From Bigelowiella natans CCMP2755 (Eukaryota; Cercozoa; Chlorarachniophyceae), in contig ADNK01002368.1 in the NCBI GenBank assembly GCA_000320545.1, positions 37,501-77,463 on the forward strand: a DNA stretch of 39,963 bases, read 5' to 3'. The translations under genes and the position numbers were made by a program. Shown piece after piece: positions 32,722 through 39,963 of this stretch (the first letter of the stretch is position 1; every line of letters starts with the position of its first letter). The notes beneath the pieces were generated by a model that worked only from the letters and a program-made list of their open reading frames with translations, searched no databases and was not told the DNA's origin.

Positions 32722-35700
32722 CAGTGGATGCAAAGGGGGGCGTGGGAAGAAAGGAGATGACTAGTGTCTACAACTGAGACACACTACTTTCAGATACTTC
32801 TCCTTGCTCTACGACAAAAGAACTTAAAAATGAAGAACATCCTGCATTTCATAGAGCCTAGTCTATAGAAATGTATGTCGTCACCATCAGGATGTTGGTT
32901 GATTTATCCAAAAATTAGCCCTCTCTCGGCGATTTCTCACTTTTATCTAACAAGGGGAATATACTGTCAAGTATGCACTCCATTTTGAATTATTCTATAA
33001 ATTTCTCTTACCTTTTCCCATTAAATTGACTCTTAAATATACGATTTCAGCCTCAAGTATATGTCATCCATTTTACAGAGTATGTCTTATGTTTACTGGA
33101 AACTGATAAAAAATATACTACATTAAGGAAAATAGTGCTTTCAGTTTGGACGATGGCTAGGCTGGCTATTGGGCTGGTACGAAATTGAGCCTTAAAATCA
33201 GATGTATCAGATATTAATTTGGTGCAACATTGATAGAAAAAAGGTACATGATGGCAATTTTTTTCACATTTTATTTGCATTCTTTTTTCATTTAAGGAAT
33301 TTTTGCAGTTGATATATAAAATCGAAAGACAAATTGTCTCCTTAATGAGTCTGATTATTTTCCAGTCTGTTGGAGGAGAACCTCCACAGATCTTCAGAAC
33401 AAAGCAAGATACATATCATTACAAGTTCGGTCATTTCTGGATAAATTGTAACTTTCATTCACAAAGATTGCACATATGTTCTACATTTTACCAGAAGTGG
33501 TGTTTTCGTTGCAAAAATTGCCGACTTTTAAAAGTTTCCCTATTTGCGAGAAATTATTGGCAGATGTTTTGAGGTCTCTCTTACATCATCTCCAAATATG
33601 GTAAATATACGAAAAATAAATCATGGAAACATATCTTATCATTCTTTTTTGTAAATGGATCAGTTGGCTAGCAGAACCCACTGCTTGTACAACAGATTTT
33701 TTAATCCAAAAGTGTTGATATATAGCCTAATTATTTCGTCTAAATCATGTCTAACCTGCTCCTGGATGTCATAAATTAAGCCTGTTTTCACCTGGAATTT
33801 TCAATTGCGATATGCTCCGAACTGTGATTGAATTTCTGCAAAATTTCCTTGCGTTTCTGTCCGTTTCTTATGGGTTCTGAATTTCTAAAAACCTGCGATT
33901 TGCATCCAAACCGTTGACGCCGATGCATGAGCAGGCTCCATTCCGGAGTTTGAAGCCCGAAAGAGAGCACTCACCTGCAAAATGCTCGCTGCGTTTCCCC
34001 AGAAACGGCTATGTCTTCCTTCGTTTCAAATTTCCTTCAAATTCCCCAAAAAACAAAACAAAATGATATCGCTGTAAGGAATCATAGGTCTTTACGAGTA
34101 TTTACTCTTTAAAAGTGGAAATGATAGCACCAGATCCGGCATATCAATTTGCCATGAAGTACGTTGGTTTCAAAAGCCCGGACGGCACAGCACATGAACG
34201 ATCAAGGGATACTAGAACACAGAAAGTCCTGTTGAGGAAGGGGAGAATGTGTTCTGTGATTTCGTTCTATAAATCCCAAAAACACGATTCAGGGATCTGA
34301 AAGCTAGATTTGAATGGACCCCTTTCACATAAATAGTTCTCTTCTCGCCCCGTTTAATACAACAGTGCTTTCCACTTTTGCTAGCTCGCGCGTCAGCTAT
34401 ATTTTGCCATTAAAATTATGCTACTGCTACTGCTACTGCTGCTGCTGTGTTTCTACTGTTGAGTGTCGAATGCGAGAAATTTGTTTGGCAAGGCGAATGA
34501 TCAGAAGAATCAGGAGGCGAACTTCTATCTAAGCCAAAAGCAGCGACTAGCAATTTATGTTGGTCTATTATCCGTCAAATAAATAGAGAGGGTGCACTTC
34601 ACTGAATAGAAATCGGCCAAAATCGAAGGGGTCGGGTTTCGTTTGCAAAGCATGTCCGGCCCTATGTTCTGTCCCCGGTCGTTCTGATGTGTTCATCAAA
34701 GGTTCTTTTTTTAACAATGATTAATGTTGATGCGATTCTAGCAAGTCTCACATGTCTGCGAAGAACATCTAAATTTCTCCGTAGATGAGCTCCGGCCGAG
34801 GGATAATAACTAAACCCCAAGGGAGGTGAATTTTTCACGATCCTGGAACATTGATCCCTTCCTCAATTGTTCTCAAACTTCCAAAATCTGAATGGACCTT
34901 GCCACATACGCACACCAACCTTCTCCTCTGTAGTATTCTATTACCAGGGAATGGTTTTCCGGAGCAAATCGACGTCGGGAAGGTTGTTTTCTCATAAGAG
35001 ATCCGACACGGTTGGGGCACGGGGAGTCTTGCCAACTTGATGACGTGCTTAGACACTCTCGTTGCCATGGGCGCGAGAAAAGCACAGTATACAGTTATAA
35101 TGGATGCGCAGCAACTGCACAATGGAGCCAGATGGCTATTTAATCACGTGTTGCAGGTAGCTGTCAGGAAGCATATCGCTCCGGTTTGATTTCGAAACAG
35201 GGATAGACAATGCATGCAAGTAAAAACGAATAAATAAAAGAAGTTGTAGTAGTCAACGCATTCATGCACTTGTCAATAGCGGACTGGTAGCGAGTGTTTG
35301 TTTTGTATGTGGTACACACAAGATTCAACATGTTTGAACAAAAGTGTCATTTTCTTTGGATGAACAAATATCAAAACGGCTGTGAATGCCAAGACTCTGA
35401 CAAATATAATAACAGATGCGCGAGGCGCACAAGACGTCGCATCCAGCTGTCGATTTTCCGAAGGGCTCATGTCGGACATTTGGCTATCGCCAAGACTTTT
35501 TCACAACAGATTTTGAGCTAAGGAAGAATGAGAAGTGTGGATGTGCATGTGCTATAGATTGCCTGCATTGACAATCGCGCAAAGACCAAACATGAGACAG
35601 CGTGTGATTATGCGTTTGTGTGCGCGCGCGCGCGCGCGATGCACTCATTGTAGCATTTGTGTGCTTACATCTTGTGCCGCCATGACTAGTACACTAGATG

Positions 35701-37023
35701 ACTCTGTCTAGCTGTTGTGTGGCCGCAGTCATTCGCAGGATTTGTCAGCATGCGTGCTAGCGCGTACGCACACTCTAGCACTGCTAGACTGCTTAGCTTA
35801 TGCGCGAGCGACGTCACAACGTGTCCATGCTGCCGCACCGCCGTGCTAGCGTGGCGTTGCCAACGCGATTGCTTGTACTCACAGCAAGCCAGTAGCGTTC
35901 ACTGCACATGTTGCCACACACATTGAAACATCATTAGCTCCTGCACATCCCAATGGCTAGCTAGCCGCCTAATTTGTGCATTGCACCGATAATAGACACA
36001 GCAATACACTATATATATAATATATATTGTGTATCATACCGACTTCATCATGACCATGTGCGTTGGCAGCATGCGACTCGTATACTCGTGGCAAGAGCGG
36101 CGATGATGCACGCAATCAGTTTCATCTAGTCACAGAGACTTCTAGACTTAACAAGCTAGCTAGCAAAGTCTCCATGCTAGCATGCGCGCACACAACGCTA
36201 GAACGCACAGAGCTAGAGAGACTTGAGTCTCCATGAGGCCATCAAAGCTGAACCACACCGCACGCACAACCGCACGCAGTTGTTGTGCGTGGACATCTAG
36301 ACATGCTAGCATGTGCATCATGGACTGAGCACTTCATCAGCACTCACGTGCTGTCTGGACGGAACTTGTTGCGCATGTGCGACGCTTGCGGTTTGCTTTG
36401 TTGCTTGTGATGTTGAGATTCCGAGACATTGCCGCATGAAGATCATTATGCCTGACAAGCTAGCTGTGTGAAATGTGCGCATACACAGTAGCACAGAGCT
36501 AGCACATCATGTTCTTCACGCGGTACAAACTGGTGCTGGGTAAACAAAACATTGCATTGGCTACTAGGCATCTAGCTAGCTAGGCATGCATGCGTGCATC
36601 GCAAATGTCATCGCTGAAATGTGCCCTCCTTTCGTGTACTCGCCCATCTAGCCATGAACATGAACTTAGTTGTGATCGCTTACACCATCCACGAACAAAA
36701 ACGATTTGCATCATTAGCAAATAAAAAAGATTTTAGATTAAGTGAAATTGCACTCTTATTTTCATAACCAACAAGACAAACACATAAAACGTGGGGTGTG
36801 TCGCTTTTTCTTGTAATTTGTTGCTAGAATCTTGCAGATACACTCATTATATACCTAGATTACGATATGTACAGATTGACTAACATGATACACCGATGAA
36901 AATACTGCCGGACCAGTACTAAATCATGTGGCTGTTTACATTTACTAACACAGAAACAATGATGCTTTGGAACAGTTAATAGATACCATGTCTATGAATA
37001 TTATATAAACGAACATTTCGCCT
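32722..37023. other. 4.3 kb without a recognised gene
   Basis: Upstream of the MYB start the DNA is AT-rich to about 34.1 kb. Short ORFs at 33303-33572 (+), 34115-34300 (+), 35122-34835 (-) and 35294-35521 (+) have no family resemblance. (CTACTG)n lies at about 34421-34446. A pure (GC)n tract at 35621-35638 could form Z-DNA. From 35641 the texture becomes CTAG-rich. A + strand gene ending near 35.5 kb is possible. Confidence 0.5.
35641..36660. repeat. Long CTAG/GCATGC palindrome-rich region
   Basis: About 25 CTAG tetramers in 1.02 kb (about 4 expected), many as GCTAGCTAGC or CATGCTAGCATG, with TGCGCA, GCGTACGC and TTGTTGTGCG words. No coding frame is credible. It lies 3' of the zinc-finger gene. 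Confidence 0.8.
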
Positions 37024-37983
37024 TCAATATGAGATCTGTTGCGACCCTAAACGTCTGTTTGATGATTTAGACGATAAATTTCCTCGGTTCTTCTTGTCCC
37101 CCGCCGGAAGACAAACAGCTGTATGTTGCCTACAATTTTCGTTAGCAAAATTATGAGTTGCTGAAATTTGAGTTAGATTTGGCTGAATGTGAATATTACC
37201 GTAAGTTGCTTTTCCTACTGAACTGCTTATCGCAACGTGGGCATGCGTAAGGTTTGTTTCCCGTGTGAGTTTGGTAGTGCATCAACATGTTATTGCGGCG
37301 AGCAAATGCCTTTGGACATGCAGGGCATTTATGAGGCCGATACCCTGTATGGATAAATTCATGTGATATTAGGTTGCTCTTGTCACTGAAACGCTTGCCG
37401 CATGTCTGGCACTTGTGGGGTTTCTCCCCTGTGTGGGTCCGACGATGAGTTATCAGATTACTTTTTTGGGTGAAACGCTTCTCACACTGATCACATGCGA
37501 AAGGCCTTTCACCAGTGTGGATCCTTAAATGTGTGCCGAGGCTACTCTTGTGTGCAAATGATCGATCACAAATGCTGCAAGGGTATCTATACGACATTGG
37601 TTTCTTCTTTGAGTAATTTTTCCCAGATAATGACATTGCTGCCGCTTGGAGTGCAGTTTTGACGAAGAACTGGTCTGAAAAGAGTGGCTTGTCGCTGACA
37701 ATTAATGGCGTAGCCACTGCAAGCTGGGGTAAAGATTCCGAACTGTTCGAGAACGCTGCGAAAATACAACCTCAGATGCTGTCAGAATGTAACAGATGTT
37801 GTCAGGAAATGCAAGTACCAGCTGGCAGAGAAACAGGTGGCGGCAAGGGAGCTGGCGATCTTGAGGACTCGAACATGAAGATGATGAAGCTGACAATGAA
37901 GTTGATGGTGCTTCTGATGAGAGTCCACCATATTTCAGATCTGAAGCTGATGTATATCCAACTTCGGCCTTTGAACTGAAATT
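37024..37983 (-). CDS. Five-finger C2H2 zinc-finger protein, last finger C2HC
   Basis: The main exon (about 37760-37200) and last exon 37129-37024 (TGA) are joined in phase across a 70-bp intron that cuts the last finger. Fingers: [100 protein letters not shown]+AVC. Linkers are TGERP, TGEKP, TGYRP and TGNKP. The fifth finger ends H-x3-C. A Ser-rich upstream exon starting at 37983 ([20 protein letters not shown]) probably belongs to it, but its donor is not settled (37877 and 37924 are both in phase) and the start Met is not identified. Tail after the fingers: [20 protein letters not shown]. Sequence-specific nuclear DNA-binding protein. Confidence 0.88.
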
Positions 37984-38106
37984 CTGTAAATATGGAGGAA
38001 CAGCAAAAATACTTTTAAGCACGAACACCCGATCCCATAAATTGCTGAATCTAGGGAAATCATCTTTGAAACTAATTTTTTTTTACGTGATTTTGAGGCA
38101 TAAGAT

Positions 38107-38178
38107 CTCTGCCATTTGGAATATTATATTCTCTGCCATTTGGAATACTGTATTCTCTGCCATTTGGAACACTGTATT
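38107..38178. repeat. 24-bp tandem repeat, three copies
   Basis: Units at 38107-38130, 38131-38154 and 38155-38178 begin CTCTGCCATTTGGAA and differ at a few bases. The period is a multiple of three and the array is open in several frames on both strands (for example NTVFQMAE on -, SAIWNTVF on +). No gene assignment is made. Confidence 0.9.
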
Positions 38179-39963
38179 CAAGCACATTGCGTTTCGTATT
38201 TTCAGTGGCTGCATAAGGGAGCTGCGCTTCTTCTCTGGACCGTTTAGTTCTAAGTAATAAGGAAATTTTACGAACTGAATCACTCCCGTTTATGATTCGT
38301 GTACCCTTGGATATTTGCTTTATATGAAGGTCCAAATAGCAAATACTCTAATCTCTCAATGCTGAGAATATTTTCGTTCAGGATATCCACTTCTGAATCC
38401 TGAAGAATAAATCCCCACATTAAGCTAGCCAAAATAAATGAACAATATTTTTCAACAGGCATCATTCAAGATTATCCTTCGTATTAAAATCAATTCAATT
38501 TCTCAATGAGAATCTATGTAGACCTGCATTTTCTTCGAGAACGTAATCCTTTGATTTCCAATATTTCCCTTCCCTAAAACAAGTCATAATACAAGCCATA
38601 AACATTTAATAAACTATTAACTTTATAAAAGTACCAATAAAGTGTATGATAAGATATCATCTGACAATTATACACAATAGTAGCTCTAATGCCAATCGCA
38701 ATCATTTCAGGTTCTTCAATCGCACTCACATATCTCGGTGCTGAATGTCGGGTTGTTCACCTGCTGTGGATTCAGGTTCTACAACCCTTACGTTTCTGAA
38801 GGAATCAATCCCTCAACGTCACGACTGGAGGCTCCAGCTAAGAAATACGGGACGTAAGTTAATGGGTTCGGATGTTTTCGGAATGGATTGTGTGCATTGA
38901 TTTTTGCTAAGTAAAGTCTGTAGGAGAGGAATGACGTTTTCGGTTATACATTTTTACCTGGAGACCTTTTGCAGGATCATTTATGGACACGTGCGGTAGA
39001 TAGGTGTGACGATTTGTTGCTCTTCTGTACGCTGCGAGCCGTTATTGTTGATTGATGGGGGGGAAGCAAGCTAAATGCTGTGAGGGGTCGTCAGATCTGT
39101 CCCTCAACCCAAACAAGTCGTATATTTCGGGCAAGTAATTCCCTTCATTTTTAGCAAAGATGATAATTATTATTAGACGCAGATCAATATTATATGCCAA
39201 TCAATACCGATTTTTTAGAAAATGAAAAAATTACGATCTGAATCCCGAAGAATTTCCCCGACGAGAAAAACTTCTGTCATGTTGAAGAGAACGGATCTTC
39301 GTTTTATTTATACGACAACAATTATACCTTGTCGCATTTGCATTTAGAGCATTATTCACATTCGTGTTATGGAACACAAGAACGATTTATGCCTTGGGCA
39401 AAAAAAGTTCAGCTACATCAAGTGACAACAGGTTGCGGGAATCTCATGCCAATGATAATATTTCGGGACAGGGCGCTTTCCCCATATTTCAACGATAGAA
39501 AGCCTAAAATGATGCGAAAACCCCAGAGTCAAATGCTTTTTCCTTCTCGGCGCCTACAGAACTAACTCTGAGAAAATATTTGTTCGGCTCCTCCAGCAGT
39601 CCCATGCATGTTGTGCAGAGAAGAACCAACAAATAATCCATAACGCAACCGAGCTCGGAAGATAGCGCTCGTGGCAATCCAGGTAAGAATTCACCCGGAA
39701 AACATCTTGAAGCAGGATTCCGTCTCTGCCGAATTTGTGGCTCGCGCCGATCTGTCAAACGGAGAATCGGGTGCCGGTGGGAGGGGGGCGCGATGGGGGG
39801 GCAGAGGGGATGAGAGGGAGGTGGAAGGGTGGACGGGAGGGGAGTGAATATTTTAAGCCATCCTCTCAGTATTAAATTGAGCTTACCACGATTTTAGCTT
39901 CCTCTTCTTAAATTCTGGTTTACGATGGGGTAGGTTGGGTATGTTCCGGTCGTCGCCCGAAAG
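38179..39963. other. No supported gene
   Basis: Only short unmatched ORFs are seen (39329-39565 +, 39758-39504 -, 38465-38280 -). The last 200 bases include a G-rich stretch (39778-39842) but no telomere-type repeat. Confidence 0.5.

Noticed and set aside
37587-37769. - strand [13 protein letters not shown]...
   Set aside because: It is out of frame with the zinc fingers. Reading from the CGCAG acceptor in the finger frame gives a better upstream sequence ([16 protein letters not shown]).
39778-39842. G-rich stretch at the right end as a telomere or rDNA edge
   Set aside because: The G-runs are irregular, with no repeat unit.
1-39963. CRISPR arrays, tRNA or rRNA genes, prokaryotic operons, telomere repeats
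   Set aside because: Tandem repeats here are simple microsatellites without spacers. No tRNA B-box/cloverleaf or rRNA core motif was seen, and the end repeats are not telomeric.

Overview
This is a nuclear eukaryotic window. Genes are split by many short GT-AG introns, all three standard stop codons are used, and there are no operons. Introns of the left 28 kb are filled with microsatellites such as (TA)n, (CA)n/(GT)n, (GA)n, (ATC)n and poly-C/poly-G. I could follow reading frame and splice phase across most exons by hand, so several genes are reconstructed nearly end to end. The organism cannot be named from the sequence. The very high intron density (27 to 39 exons per gene for two genes), the near-balanced base composition and an animal-type Myb suggest a free-living protist or alga. 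That is inference only.

Layout, left to right: (1) a cytochrome b5-domain gene, + strand, ending at 1017; (2) a large gene on the - strand, 7365 to 1913, of unrecognised family, whose C-terminal half is a P-loop polynucleotide-kinase-like domain; (3) an intronless + strand gene, 7572-8519, for an N-acylated acidic protein with a small beta-rich domain; (4) a uridine kinase / uracil phosphoribosyltransferase fusion (UCKL type) on the - strand, 16364 to 9241; (5) a RAD5/RAD16/HLTF-type SNF2 ATPase with an embedded RING finger, + strand, 17933-27862, 39 exons; (6) an R2R3 MYB protein, - strand, 32721 to 29650, 9 exons; (7) a five-finger C2H2 zinc-finger protein, - strand, about 37983 to 37024. 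I found no convincing gene in 32722-37023 or in 38179-39963.

From 1 to 32.7 kb gene orientation alternates strictly (+ - + - + -). This makes convergent spacers at 1018-1912, 8520-9240 and 27863-29649, and divergent promoter regions at 7366-7571 and 16365-17932. The convergent spacers almost lack microsatellites and are rich in palindromic words (CTAG, GCATGC, TGCGCA). The same texture at 35641-36660 suggests another gene 3' end there. Long microsatellites almost disappear to the right of the SNF2 gene.

The genes do not form one pathway. They cover heme/electron transfer, nucleic-acid end processing (inferred), pyrimidine salvage, DNA-damage tolerance or chromatin remodelling, and transcription. 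The strongest oddities are two introns of the SNF2 gene that share the same 27-bp non-repetitive core, introns built as (CA)n-(TA)n-(GT)n hairpins, poly-C tracts placed as polypyrimidine tracts, and a UPRT domain that has lost its uracil- and PRPP-site residues.
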